Source of the DNA: Cryptomeria japonica
Taxonomy: Eukaryota; Streptophyta; Pinopsida; Cupressales; Cupressaceae
Assembly (NCBI RefSeq): GCF_030272615.1
Contig: NC_081412.1
Span: 690,374,083-690,438,082 of the forward strand
Length of the DNA stretch: 64,000 nt
Reading direction: 5' to 3'
The stretch's first letter is position 1; every line of letters begins with the position of its first letter. The translations under genes and the position numbers were made by a program. A model generated the notes under the pieces. That model was not told where the DNA came from. It saw only the letters and a program-made list of their open reading frames with translations, and searched no databases. Of the stretch, positions 10,345-22,288 are shown one piece after another.

Positions 10345-11611
10345 TGGAGCACATGTTAGAATTCATCTTAAAACAAGTAATCAATTAGAAGCAAAAGGGA
10401 AATCATGAATCCCTTCTAACAAAAGAATCTAACAAAACAAGACAATGGAATAACACAACCAAGCAAATAGGAATTAAAATAATAAAATGAAATCAAAACT
10501 CCCTATCCCAAGATCGCGTATTGCTTCCATTGCTCTTCTCTTCTCTGTGGTATGATGGCTCTTAGATATTGCACTGGTAACTTGCAAGTGACAAAAAGAT
10601 TCAAAGTTCATGATTATTGAAAATGGAGATTGAATGCTTAATTTATAGAAAATTGGAGAAGATTGATTGAAAGGTGAAATAGGTTGATCAAGAGGTGGAA
10701 CTCAGGTGAGCTCACATGAAAATTGATAGTTGAACTGTTGATTGTAGGAGTGAAACTCAATAGATTGATTAGATTAATTGAGTCAACTGATTGAGAAAAA
10801 GCTGACTGAAGGAAGAAAAAGAATGATTGGAGGAAATAAAGAAGATGACAAAGAAAGCTTTATTTAGAAAAATCTAACTGAAAGATGGAAATAGAAGTTG
10901 GAGAGGTAAACAATTTAATTAATTGATTGATTTAATTAATTAATTTAGCATGTACTTGCATTTAGACTTAGATTTTTAATTTAATATTTGCATGAGATTT
11001 ATTCAAATAATTAAATTTATTTAAATTCAATTTAGTATTTGAATATATTTAGAACTTGACTTTGATTTTCAATTGGTTTTCGAAACCATGCACATGTAAC
11101 TGAATTAGAAGAAATTAGAAGAAATACGAAATTAAATGAAATTAGAATTTGGGGATTTGGAAATGGAAGAATTAATTAACTAATTAAATAATTTAAAGAA
11201 ACTGTTTAATTATTTAGAAATGGACATTAATTAAATAATAAAGATTATTCAAATTAAAGGATTAAATCACAACTAACTAAATAATAAATATTTAATTAGT
11301 ATTTAGAAAAGGGTTGAATGGTTAGATGATTAGAGATAAAAATTGAGAATTAATTTATTTAAATAATAAAGATTATTTAAATTAGGGAATTAACCATAAT
11401 TAATTAAATAATAAATATTTAATTAATCTTAGAAAATGATTAAAATGATTAAGTGATGATAGAATCGAAAATAGAATACTTAGTAAGATGATGAGGAAAT
11501 ATGAAATTAGAAGAATAAGATTAATTAACTTAATTAAATAATTAAAAAATTATTTAATCAATTAGAGGAATAATTAGTATATGATCAATGAGATATTTTT
11601 AGGTGTCTACA
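10345..11611 (-). repeat. D LTR1 (3' end of the array)
   Basis: 1267 bp; the + strand starts TGGAGCACATG and ends GTGTCTACA. It is AT-rich with a TATA-like TCTATAAATTG on the - strand near 10638-10648. It shares the AGCACATGTTA start with LTR2, unlike LTR3 and LTR4. Confidence 0.85.
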
Positions 11612-12313
11612 TTTGCCCTCTTTGAGACAATGTTGAAATGATGTTGTTTCAAAGAAAATAAAAAATTCTACCCCAGTATGTCCTGGTGATACTTAGGGTG
11701 TAATGCCCCCTCGAGATATTGTTTGTGCAGTAAAGATATAAATGATCTCTCAAAAAAAAGAAGAATGTGAGATGAAAGATAGAAGAATGGTTAGTTGATT
11801 AGAGATAGAGATAGGTGATGTGAATATGATATTGAGATATAATATGGGAGAATGAACCTTAGAATGAAATAGAACAATGTTAGATGAGAATTAGAAGCAA
11901 TTGAAGATGATTGAAAATGATGAAAGAAAGAGATGATGAGAGAAGAATGTTTAGAAAGAATATACAGTTTAGAGAGAAGATGGGAAATCAACAGACTATC
12001 AAGAAACAAATGAGATGAGAATGAAATTGAATGAATCACAAACCTGTGTCATTTATTTTATTGTGCAATATATATTCATCACTGAGCCTTATTATTGAAC
12101 AATGAAGTTTAGCACATTAGGGTATAAGCAACCAAGATGCAAAGATATCTCATTATAGAAACAAACACGTAGTAGACAAGGAATGAACCCTCTATTCTGG
12201 GAATTATACTAAGGGTCGAGGTATGTGTGGCGATTTCACCTTGATGTGAAGGCTCTTATCACAAACACCTACTAGAGCAATTTCCCTAGAATTTCACATT
12301 GGGTTCACCAAAA
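11612..12313 (-). other. D internal region 1, deleted to 702 bp
   Basis: It matches the first ~690 bp of internal 2 (polypurine tract at 11612-11630, then noncoding DNA), then jumps to the primer site (12293-12310). About 6.8 kb is missing relative to internal 2. The join has short homology (AATTTCACAT against AATTCACAT). Confidence 0.85.
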
Positions 12314-13565
12314 TGTAGCACATGTTATAATTCATATTAAAACTAGTAATCAATTAGAAGCAAAAGGGAAATCATGAATTCCTTCTAACCAAAGAATCTA
12401 ACAAAACAAGACAATGGAATAGCACAAACAAGCAAATAGGAATTAAAATAATCAAATGAAATCAAAACTCCCTATCCCAAGATCGCGTATAGCTTCCATT
12501 TATCTTTTCCTCTTCGTGGTACGATGGCTCTTAGATATTGCACTGGTAACCTGCAAGTGACACAAAGATTTGAAGTTTGTGATTATTGAAAATGGAGATT
12601 GAATGCTCAATTTATAGAAAATTGGAGAAGATTGATTGAAAGGTGGAACAGATTGATCAAGAGGTGGAACTTAGGTGAGCTCACATGAAAATTGATAGTT
12701 GAATTGATGATTGTAGGAGTGAAACTCAATAGCTTGAATAGATTAATTGAGTCAACTAATTGGGAAAAAGCTGACTAAAGGAAGAAATAGAATGATTGGA
12801 GGAAATAAAAAGGATGACAAAGAAAGCTTAATTTAGAAAAAAACTAACTGAAAGATGGAAATAGAAGTTGGAGAGATAAATGATTTAATTAATTAATTTA
12901 GCATGTGCTTGCATTTAGACTTAGATTTTTAATTTAATCTTTGCATGAGATTTATTCAAATAACTGAATTTATTCAAATTCAATTTAGTATTTAAATATA
13001 TTTAGATCTTGACTTTGATTTTCAATTTGGTTTTTGAAATCATGCACATATAACTAAATTAGAAGAAATTAGAAGAAATAAGAAATTAAATGAAATTAGA
13101 ATTTGGGGATTTGGAAATGGAAGAATTAATTAATTAATTAATTAATTTAAAGAAACTATTTAATTATTTAGAAATGGACTTTAATTAAATAATAAAGATT
13201 ATTCAAATTAAAGGATTAAATCACAATTAACTAAATAATAAATATTTAATTAATATTTAGAAAATGGTTGAATGATTAGATGATTAGAGATAGAAATTGA
13301 GAATTAATTTATTTAAATAATAAAGATTATTTAAATTGGGGAATTAACCATAATTAATTAAATAATAAATATTTAATTAATATTAGAAAATGATTAAAAT
13401 GATTAAGTGGTGATAGAATTGAAAATAGAATAATTAGTAAGATGATGAGGAAATATGAAATTAGAAGAATAAGATTAATTAACTTAATTAAATAATTAAA
13501 AAATTATTTAATCAATTAGAGGAATAATTAGTACATGATCAATGAGACATTTTTAGGTGTATACA
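12314..13565 (-). repeat. D LTR2
   Basis: 1252 bp; the + strand is TGTAGCACATG to GTGTATACA. A primer site flanks it on the left and a polypurine tract on the right, so it serves as 5' LTR for the deleted unit and 3' LTR for internal 2. It differs from LTR1 at roughly 5-6% of sites by eye. Confidence 0.85.
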
Positions 13566-14649
13566 TTTGCCCCTCTTTGAGACAATGTCAAAACGATTTT
13601 GTTTCAAAGAAAATAAATTTTTTTGCCATAGTATGCCCTGGTGATACTTAGGGTGTAATACCCCCTCGAGTGATTGTTTGTGCATTAAAGATATGAATGA
13701 TCTTTCGAAAAAAAGAAGAATGTGAGATGAAAGATAGAAGAATGGTTAGTTGACTAGAGATAGAGATAGGTGATGTGAATATGATATTGAGATAGAATAT
13801 GGGAGAATGAACCTTAGAATGAAATAGAACAATGTTAGATGAGAATTAGAAGCAATTGAAGATGATTGAAAATGATGAGAGAAAGAGATGATGAGAGAAG
13901 AATGTTTAGAAAGAATATACAGTTTATAGAGAAGATGGGAAATCAACAGACTATCAAGAAACAAATGAGATGAGAATAAAATTGAATGAATCATGAACCT
14001 GTGTCATTTATTTTATTGCGCAATATATATTCATCACTGAGCCTTATTATTGAACAATGTATCTTAGCACATCAAGGTATAAGGAACCAAGATGTAAAGA
14101 TATCTCACTGAAGAAACAAACACGTAGCAGACAAGGAGTGAACCCTCCATTATGGGAATTATGCTAGGGGTCAAAGTATGTGTGGCATCCAATAGCTAGA
14201 AGCTCCTATCACAGACACCCACTAGAGAAATTTCCTTAGAATTTCATCAGTTCACACCACAAACAGCAAACAAAGAAAAAGATAATGCCCATCATAGCTC
14301 CTCTAGTCACTTATGGAAATCCTTGAGTAGCATAGGAACAATATCTGTTGCCAAATGATAAAAAGATAAAGATTGATGTTGACAAAATTCAGTAGCTATA
14401 CTAACCTTGTGTCTTCGTTCTCAGTTGCTTGATGTGATGGCTGTTGATGTCTGATCTCAGAAAGTTGCAGACCTTGTTTAAGACTGACCTATCTGATTTC
14501 GAGTGTATCCTCTTCTATTAAAGACAAGATAATGATCACCTTAATATGGATATGATATGATTGATAAGACAATCTGATCAGTTGATTGCAGATGTTTGAC
14601 TGGATAGTCGTATCCTTTGTTAACTTTGTGTGAAGTATTTGTTGGATAT

Positions 14650-15110
14650 CTGATAGGGTATTTGTTTCTCACAAAACATTTTATTGCAAGTTTTTCTAAT
14701 TGATTGATTTTTTATTTTAAGTTCTTTTCTAAGAGCTTTTTCGATATTTTTGGATTATGTAGATTGATATTTGAATGGTTTTGGTTGATTTTTTCCAAGA
14801 CGTTATCTGAATATTTTTTGGTTGATTTTTCTAGGATCGTATTTGAATGTTTTCGAATGATTTTTTTCATGTTATATGGATGTTTTTGGTATTTTTCCAA
14901 CACATTATATGGATGTTTTTGGCATTTTTATGATTTTCAATTTTTTTTGGATTTTGAGTTTTTCATTGTTTTTTGGATTCTGAGTTTTTCATTGTTTTTG
15001 GATTTTGAATATTTCATTATTTTTTGGATTTTTTCAGGACTTTATCTGATTTTTAGTATTTTTTAAGGACTTTATATGATTTTTTGGTTTTTTTCAGTTA
15101 TGCCCCCAAT
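14650..15110 (-). repeat. A-rich spacer with short repeats (- strand)
   Basis: The + strand is T-rich with repeated GGATTTTGAGTTTTTCATTG and GGACTTTATATG words. The counterpart in internal 3 is 52680-53130. Element B has a comparable A-rich spacer after its integrase tail (34340-34460). The Phe-rich + strand frame here is not a gene. Confidence 0.6.
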
Positions 15111-15993
15111 GTGCAGACCTGTATGACATGATGATCTGTAGAATGTATGCGGAGACAAATGAATTTTTGACATGACCTATGTGAATGCAATATGCAGGAG
15201 GAAGATGCATTTCCTATTCGAACAAGGTTGACTGTGTTTGTTTTTGCATTTGTAATACACCAATTGAAATGGAGGTGCAAAACATTTCATAGATAAGAAG
15301 TCAATCGATCCCTAAGGTCCGCTGATATATTAATCTCAACACACTTAATGACTAGGATTTACAAATGGAGAGGCGAAAAACTTCCCCATTGGTTCTTGAA
15401 ACTTTGATCTTCATTTGCCCATGTGTGTGTAGATGAGTTAATTCCTGCTCTTGTGTTCACTAAAGATCCTTAGCATCCTATATGACTAGGTACATGGTTT
15501 ATCCTAACTTCAAAAGCATCCCGAATAGAGCCTCGCTACCAGCAAGCCTTGAGAGTTTCAACGAGGTTATAGACTGTAATTTCTCAAATATTGCTCCATT
15601 GCTAGTAGGCATTCATAGCCCTAATGAGGTTACTTGCATGTTCCCATAGTCAAGCTTTTTATCATATTTGTATGAGTGATATTTCAGTTATATATCATTT
15701 TTCTTTTGCCTTGAGACGGATATTTGGCATAGCTCTTTTTCTTTTTTTATTTTCTTGCCTTGACTTGTAAGTAATGAAACCTACTTGGGTGTGACAATTA
15801 CAGCAGCGCTGAAGTAGAATTTTAGATTTTTCACTAGTCATATGATGAACTAGGTGTCTAGAATGAATTAGAGATTTATTGTGTTTGAGATATACCAATT
15901 GATAGATTTTAGGTTAACAAGTCCCAAATAGTGAAATCACTACCCAACCATAAGTAAAGTGTTGTCACAGGGTAGTGCTGAAAATGAATGACC

Positions 15994-16366
15994 TTAGGAC
16001 CTCATAGACTTGATGTCTGAATATCGAAGAAAGGAGATGACCCTTGCTTCTCTTGGATGCACACAAATGATAAACTTGGACAGTTGCCTTATTTTATTGA
16101 TGCTTCTATATGTAATTGCCAAAACTATATGCCATGAAATCTGTGAATACGATGTGCTTGAAAAGGAAACTATATGTAATGCAGTGTTTTGTATAAAATG
16201 GTATGCAATGTGGGAAGTAAAACCTAAACTAACCCAACCCTTAGGTATAATATCGTGTAGGTAGTTCATTGGTCTTTGTTTGAAGAGTTGGTTAAAGATG
16301 TCTTTTTCTATAGGATATAAGGACTCAGTTGGGTGTATATGTTCAAAATCTCCAATGTTGATTTTA
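15994..16366 (-). pseudogene. C-terminal extension of the D protein, frameshifted
   Basis: After one frameshift relative to the upstream frame, a conserved block follows with DFEHIHPTESLYPIEKDIF and PMNYLHDIIPKGWVSLGF. The internal 3 copy (54030-54400) shows the same residues with its own stops, so the block was probably part of the ancestral protein. No known domain was recognised. Confidence 0.45.
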
Positions 16367-18102
16367 TTAGTTTTTTTGATTTTGTGGATCATCGCAATAA
16401 TATCTAGCTCTAGAACCCATGAATTCAGGTATAGCCTTATAATTTTCAAAGAAATCCAACCGTGATAGGTTCTCTTGCCCCCAGTATATCAAGTGTGGGT
16501 GTATCAGGCAAATTGATTCTAGTTCTAAAGTTGTGACATGAGCAGGTGTTATGCCTTTTTTTATTGATGCACTTGAAGAGGATGATGAAACCAACCAAGT
16601 GTTGATCTTATTAGCTTGTGTTATACTTGTGCATGAAGAAGATGATGAAACAATTTGAGTGTTGATTCTATTAGCTGGTGCCATGCTTGTTTTTGTCACC
16701 ACTTTGGCATTTGAAGATGGTACACATACAATTGTTGACAAGTTGCTCTATGTAGTATGATCTGGATTGGTGATTTCATTGATAAGGGGTTCATGAACAA
16801 CTTGTGCAGAGGGATTTGGATCACTAGGAGAAATGGTAAGTTCATTTGAGAGGAAATATTGTGAAGAACATGGAGGATTATAACATGGAGATGAAGGGAT
16901 GGAGTGATCTTGACCAACATTTGGAGAAATAATGGGATCTTGTTTAGGACATGAAGGTAAAGGTATGCTTTGATCTTGTCTTGGAAAAGGATTATTATAA
17001 AGGATGGAAGAGATGTCTGGATCTTGCTTAGGAGGTGGATGTTTGATGGGACTTGAAATGAAACTTTGTTCTTGAGATGGAAGGGTTTGATTATGAATGG
17101 AATAGAAAAGAGTGAGGGGATCATCATAAGATTCTTGGTTGGTGTGATCTTGATCAAAAATTGGGTAGGATGGAAGTGGTTGTTCTTGATCTTTATTTGT
17201 TTTAGGACTCATTTCTTCTTATTTTGGATTATCCTCTTGACACGGGGTAAGAATTTGGAAATGCATGGGAGATTGTTGGAATGTTTCAACATTTTGGCTT
17301 GATGAAGAAGGAATTTAAATGAGATCCTTTGAATCATGACTTGAATTAGACTGGATTTGTACGATGAATAATGATTGGGAGGTTGTGTTATTAGATAGAG
17401 ATGGTGTGGATTGGCCTTGCGTGACTTTAGGGGATGATGAAATGGTGGATAGATATGGTTGATTTGGGATTTGTTTGAAAGGGATTTGATTTTGGTTGAA
17501 AGGAGTATGATTTTGGGTGTAAGAGGTTTGATTTTGGTTGATTGAATTTTGATTTGGACTTTGGCTGAAGGGGGTTTGATTTTGGTTGGAAGAGGTTTGA
17601 ATGTTGGGTTGGTGTGAGTTTTGTTTTGGACTTTGGTTGAATGGGATTTGATTTTGGTTGAAAGGGGTTTGATTGTTGGGTTGGTGTGAATTTTGATTTG
17701 GACTTTCATTGAATTGGGTTTGATTTTGGCTGAAAGGGGTGTGATTGTCGAGTTGGTGTGAATGGTATGATTGATATAGTGGGTTGAAAGAAAAAGAAGG
17801 TTTACATGACTCTAATGTTGGTTGAACTAAGGTAGGAACGATTTTATTGAAGAATGAAGGTGGCATGTTTGAATGGTCTCACAAGAAGAAGAAGGTTCGT
17901 CTGATACTGATCCCCTCATGGTAATCACTTCTCTCATCATGTTTTCTAACCAGCCCCTATGGTTGTTAGGACTAGCCATGTTTGTCACTTGTTGTTGCAA
18001 AGTTTTCATTTGTTGAGCTAATATTTCTATTGATGGCAATGGAATAGGAATGGAAGGGATGAATTCTCCACCTTCCCTATGAAATGTATAATTCCAATCC
18101 AT
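16367..18102 (-). pseudogene. Element D main protein, Asn/Gln/Pro-rich, broken
   Basis: The start is MDWNYTFHREGG at 18102. It is followed by a short amphipathic block (ILAQQMKTLQQQVTNMA), then from 17866 a long low-complexity region built of units such as NQTPFNQNQIPFNQSP and NQNSHQPN, then a Pro/Ser-rich part (17212-16748) and a Ser/Thr-rich part with repeated INTQIVSSSSS and INTWLVSSSSS (16741-16500). Against the internal 3 copy there is one frameshift near 17850 and stops at about 17318, 17216 and 16746. Together the two copies imply a parental frame of roughly 580 codons. It has no gag, protease or RT motif. It may be a structural, gag-like protein, but that is inference. Confidence 0.5.
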
Positions 18103-18542
18103 GATGTTTGCTCATTTGGTTTGTACCTAGGATCACAAAATGTAAGATATTTTCTCCATTTCTCTGAATGTGACAATGTTTGATTAAACTTGACCAGCTT
18201 GTTTGAGTTGAGGTTGAGTTAAACTAATCCTCTAATTGTGATTTGAACATTTGGGGTATGACTTTCTAGGATGATTATGCAACAGATGATGAACTAAGAC
18301 AAGCATATATGAGGTCTAGACAAGGACATATATGAGGGCGATAATGAGAATGCAATTGAAGACTATGCAAGGACTTAGGATGATAATGAGGATGTAAGTG
18401 AGGAATATGAAAAAGACTATGTAAAAGACTACCTAGGGTCATAAGTATGTAAGGTTTTTTGAGTTTTGGTTTTCTGTAACTTCATGTGTAGGACAATGTT
18501 TTGTAGTTTTCCAAATCTAAGAACAATTGCTGGTAGGTATGT

Positions 18543-19019
18543 GTGAGACATGGACCAGCTCTGATACCATGTGAGATTTTGCCAAGATCAAGAGGCAATG
18601 GAAAGCACAAATAAGAGAGAAAAAAATAGATGATAAGAATAAACTGTATTCTATCAAGATGAAAATACTGATCAACTGGATCATCAAGCATTTATTACAT
18701 ATAATGAATATGAGCCTACTTATATAGGCAAGGCTATATGGATATGTGAGAATACAAACATGACATGTGGCTCAATAAGAAATAAGGGTAGGTAGGAGAA
18801 ACAATAAAATATTCCACATGAGGTGGATCACCCATCGAAGGTGGAGTGTAACAAAGAGACCAAAACCCATAAAAGGTGGAGATTATTCTACACACACTAT
18901 CCCAATGTGGCAAAAACACCCAAGTGTCTCATACCCAAACTACTATGAAATGCATGTACCTATGTAACCTTAAGTAAAGTGTAATAATATCCAGTATAAA
19001 TAATTATTTACACCAACAT
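18543..19019 (-). mobile_element. Truncated copia LTR plus primer site, inserted in D internal 2
   Basis: A 477-bp block is present here and absent from the same place in internal 3 (near 56600). On the - strand it reads as an LTR starting TGTTGGTGTAAATAATTATT (19018), with TATATAAGTAGG in the middle, ending TCTCACA (18571), then TGGTATCAGAGC (18570-18559) and about 15 more bases. TATGT occurs at both edges (18538-18542 and 19020-19024) and may be the target duplication. Confidence 0.7.
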
Positions 19020-19024
19020 TATGT

Positions 19025-19800
19025 ATAGTTGACTGACTCAATTTTCATACAATCTCGGAAAATTCGGAGATACGTGGGATAGGGCCTGAAATAGCCCAAG
19101 GGACTGACTCAATACTAGTCTAGCACATTGATACATAAAGAAGCACAAAATAAAATCTTAGGCTAGATAGTGGACACCATTCAATGAGGCCCTTACGAAA
19201 TACCAAGACAAAATGAATAGATAGAGAGTCTGGTAGCATTGGCTCCACTCCATGCCACACACTTCTTTAGCATGTCAGTCACTCTTACCTCGAAGATCTG
19301 AGGATCTTATAGCCAAGGGATTCCTGTATCATAGTGTAAGGTACATGAAGGGTATCTATGGGGTACTATCCCACTCCTGGAACCACTGAATGTAGGATTT
19401 TTGCCAACTAAATTGGTTCTTAGTATTAGGTTTCGAGGGGTCTCGATCCAATGATGGATTCTCAGAGCAAGCCACTTAAGACTTTAGTTGAGCTTATCGG
19501 TGTAGGGAAGGCCCCCACATACATCGAACTCACTCAACACTCTAGCCACCTGACCAATATATTTTATATAGCGGCTCAGAAAACCTGCTTGAGAGTACGT
19601 TGGGAGAGATGATATCCCCAACGAATCCCAATTCGAAGTACCTCAATGGGGTGATGAAATCCCCAGTCAAAGATACCCCTCACTACGTACAATAAAATAA
19701 AATTTAGATGTCGTTGTCACCTTCCTTCTTTCTCCCAAGACCCCAAAGGTGGGTGGAAAGTCAGTTAGTGCAACAGTAGGTCCACCCTAGACACAATAAA
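19025..19800 (-). pseudogene. Unidentified conserved coding block of element D
   Basis: The - strand has blocks such as MTGDFITPLRYFELGFVGDI (near 19660) and MEWSQCYQTLYLFILSWYF (near 19220), with frameshifts and stops between. The internal 3 copy is better kept (56868-57253). Conservation of amino acid stretches in both suggests former coding use. No family was recognised. Confidence 0.35.
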
Positions 19801-19869
19801 AATTCTTTACCTTAAGAAAAGGACAAAGGATTTAATCTAATGCAACCTGATTCACGTTTGTTTTATAGC

Positions 19870-20180
19870 CCAAATTTAGGTGTTAGATACACATGTGCAT
19901 GTCTATTATAAACACCAAATCAAAATATGAAGGCATACATATCAATTTTAACCATTTATTGATTTTAAGCACCAAAAACCAAGTGTGAGATACATGCATG
20001 TCAATTTTATCCCATATTCATTTTAAGCACCAACAACGAAGTGTGAGATTATCCATGCATGTCAATTTTAGCCCATGTTCATTTTAATCACCAACAACGA
20101 AGTGTGAGATTATCCATGCATGTCAATTTTAACTGTTATTGATTTTAAGCACCAAAAATGAAGTGTAAAGTGTGCATGCA
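19870..20180 (-). repeat. 63-bp tandem repeat array in D internal 2
   Basis: About five imperfect units share AAGTGTGAGATTATCCATGC and ATGTCAATTTTAGCCCATG (+ strand). The same array is in internal 3 (57440-57760). Confidence 0.75.
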
Positions 20181-20284
20181 AAAAATACTAATCTAATCCT
20201 CTCTACAAATCTACCATAGGCTCTAAATAGAAGATTAGTAGTAAAACCAAACTAATAGAAAACAAAAACTCAAAATTTGACAGA

Positions 20285-20980
20285 GGCGAATGCGTAATTA
20301 TACCTGTGCAATTGTGTGATGTTTACAGACTGAATGTGTAAACCTGACAGAGCGAATGCATAAATCTGACAGACTGAATGCATGATGAAGACTGATCGAT
20401 TACGTAGCACTAACAAAGCGATTGCATGACAGAAGGCAGACAACAATAAAAGTTAAAAACTAACAAAGAAAACTAAACCCAATCAGGAACCTGCAAAACC
20501 AATTGTGAAGCCCTAGCCAAATCTCTCATCATCCATTCAATATTGATTAGATCATATTTAACTATATAAGAAAGAACTAGGCTATTATATCTATCTAAGG
20601 CTAGTTGTTCTTCTGAATCCTATATCAATTTTTCTGCCTGGAGAACCTTTTGATAGTGTTTGGCTTCTCTCCTTTGTTGTTTCATCCTTCTTGCACCTGA
20701 AATCTTGAACTGAACTTTTCTTGCCATAAACTGTTATAATCAAATCATAAAATAAAAGAAATTTGATCCCAAATTAACCCAATTTAAGATAGAATTAAAC
20801 AAAATAGATAACAGACGAAAGAAAGAATTAAACAACAAAGCTTCCTATGAATGCGTGATCTAGAAAGGGTGATTGCGCGATCTGGACAGGGCGATTGTGT
20901 GACCCCAAAGGGTCAAATGTGTGATGTTGTCTATGCTATTGTGTGACGATGAATGCTCGATTGTGTGATGGAAAAATCTT
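20285..20980 (-). repeat. Dispersed GCGATTGYGTGA-like motifs in the D leader
   Basis: Two clusters (20285-20440 and 20850-20980) carry many short words of the type GCGAATGCGTAA, GCGATTGTGTGA and GCGATTGCATGA, spaced mostly 15-25 bp apart. They flank the short ORF and recur in internal 3 (57870-58015 and 58435-58585). Confidence 0.6.
20473..20727 (-). pseudogene. Short basic leader ORF of element D, one stop
   Basis: Starting MARKVQFKISGARR, an 84-codon frame is rich in Arg, Lys and Gln (KQQRREAKHYQKV) and ends VPDWV. One TAG interrupts it after EKLI. At the same place in internal 3 the codon is CAG, so the ancestral frame was open. It is the first ORF after the primer site. No family was recognised. 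Confidence 0.45.
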
Positions 20981-21074
20981 TTCTCAAAATTCGTGCAACT
21001 TGCAAAAACAATGAAAAATCCACACAATCTGCAAAAATCACACAAAAAAATAAAGAAGGTTAAATTGTTGTTAA

Positions 21075-21092
21075 TTCACATCGGGTTCACCA
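21075..21092 (-). promoter_or_regulatory. Primer binding site of D beside LTR3
   Basis: The - strand reads TGGTGAACCCGATGTGAA, three bases from the LTR end. The same motif lies beside LTR4 (58698-58681), LTR2 (12310-12293) and the LTR of element A (41380-41363). The cognate tRNA was not identified. Confidence 0.65.
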
Positions 21093-21095
21093 AAA

Positions 21096-22288
21096 TGTCG
21101 CCTATAAAATTCATCTTACAACAAGTAATCAATTAGAAGCAAAAGGGAAATCATGAATCCCTTCTAACCAAAGAACCTAAAAAAACAAGACAATGGAATA
21201 ACACAACCAAGCAAATAGGAATTAAAATAATCAAATGAAATCAAAACTCCTTATCCCAAGATCGCGTATTGCTTTCATTTCTCTTGTCCTCTTCGTGGTA
21301 TGATGGCGCTCAGATATTGCGCTGGTAACCTGCAAGTGACACAAAGATTCGAAATTCGTGATTATTGAAAATGGAGATTGAATGCTCAATTTAAAGAAAA
21401 TTGGAGAAGATTGATTGAAAGCTAGAACAAATTGATATCAAGAGGTGGAACTCAGGTGAGCTCAAATGAAAAGTGATAGTTGATTGAATAGATTAATTGA
21501 GTCAACTGATTGAGAAAAAGCTGACTGAAGGAAGAAAAAGAATGATTGGAGGAAATAAAGAGGATGAGAAAGAAAGCTTAATTTAGAAAAAAAGCTAACT
21601 GAAAGATGGAAATAGAAGTTGGAGAGATAAATGATTTAATTAATCGATTGATTTAATTAATTAATTTAGCATGTGCTTGTATTTAGACATAGATTTTTAA
21701 TTTAATCTTTGCATGAGATTTATTCAAATAATAGAATTTATTTAAATTCAATTTAGTATTTGAATATATTTAGAACTTGACTTTGATTTTCAATTTGGTT
21801 TTTGAAATCATGCACATGTAATTAAATGAAATTAGAATTTGGGGATTTGGAAATGGAAGAATTAATTAATTAATTAATTAATTTAAACAAACTAGTTAAT
21901 TATTTAGAAATGGACTTTAATTAAATAATAAAGATTATTCAAATTAAAGGATTAAATCACAATTAACTAAATAATAAATATTTAATTAATATTTAGAAAA
22001 GGGTTGAATGATTAGATGATTAGAGATAGAAATTGAGAATTAATTTATTTAAATAATAAAGGTTATTTAAATTGGGGAATTAACCATAATTAATTAAATA
22101 ATAAATATTTAATTAATATTAGAAAATGATTAAAATGATTAAGTGATGATAGAATAAAAAATAGAATAACTAGTAAGATGATGAGGAAATATGAAATTAG
22201 AAGAATAAGATTAAAGAATTAAAGAATTATTTAATCAATTAGAGGAATAATTAGTACATGATCAATGAGATATTTTTAGGTGTCTACA
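21096..22288 (-). repeat. D LTR3
   Basis: 1193 bp; the + strand runs TGTCGCCTATAAAATTC to GTGTCTACA. Its start resembles LTR4 (TGTCACCTGTAAAATTC) rather than LTR1 or LTR2. It is shared by internal 2 (as 5' LTR) and internal 3 (as 3' LTR). Confidence 0.85.

Larger units (their letters stand above)
13566..21095 (-). other. D internal region 2, full length
   Basis: 7530 bp from polypurine tract (13566-13584, - strand CAAAGAGGGGCAAA) to primer site (21092-21075). Reading from the right it holds a degenerate-repeat leader, a short basic ORF remnant, a 63-bp repeat array, an unidentified coding block, a foreign copia LTR, the Asn/Gln-rich frame, and an A-rich spacer (- strand). The stretches 15110-15990, 14250-14650 and 18103-18540 show no convincing gene. 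Confidence 0.8.

Noticed and set aside
11791-12039. Ser/Ile/Leu/His-rich - strand frames repeated at 11791, 13746 and 51654
   Set aside because: They recur only because the D internal regions are homologous; composition follows a GA-rich strand and no start or domain supports them.
10345-13565. LTR1, internal 1 and LTR2 as an independent short (TRIM-like) element
   Set aside because: No 5-bp duplication flanks this pair, LTR2 is shared with the next unit, and internal 1 is a simple deletion of internal 2.
14704-15066. 120-codon Phe-rich + strand frame (and its relative near 52911)
   Set aside because: T-rich low-complexity spacer read on the strand opposite to element D; not a protein.
15994-16465. 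+ strand frames at 16010-16264 and 16280-16465 (and 54049-54300)
   Set aside because: Shadows of the D protein on the - strand.
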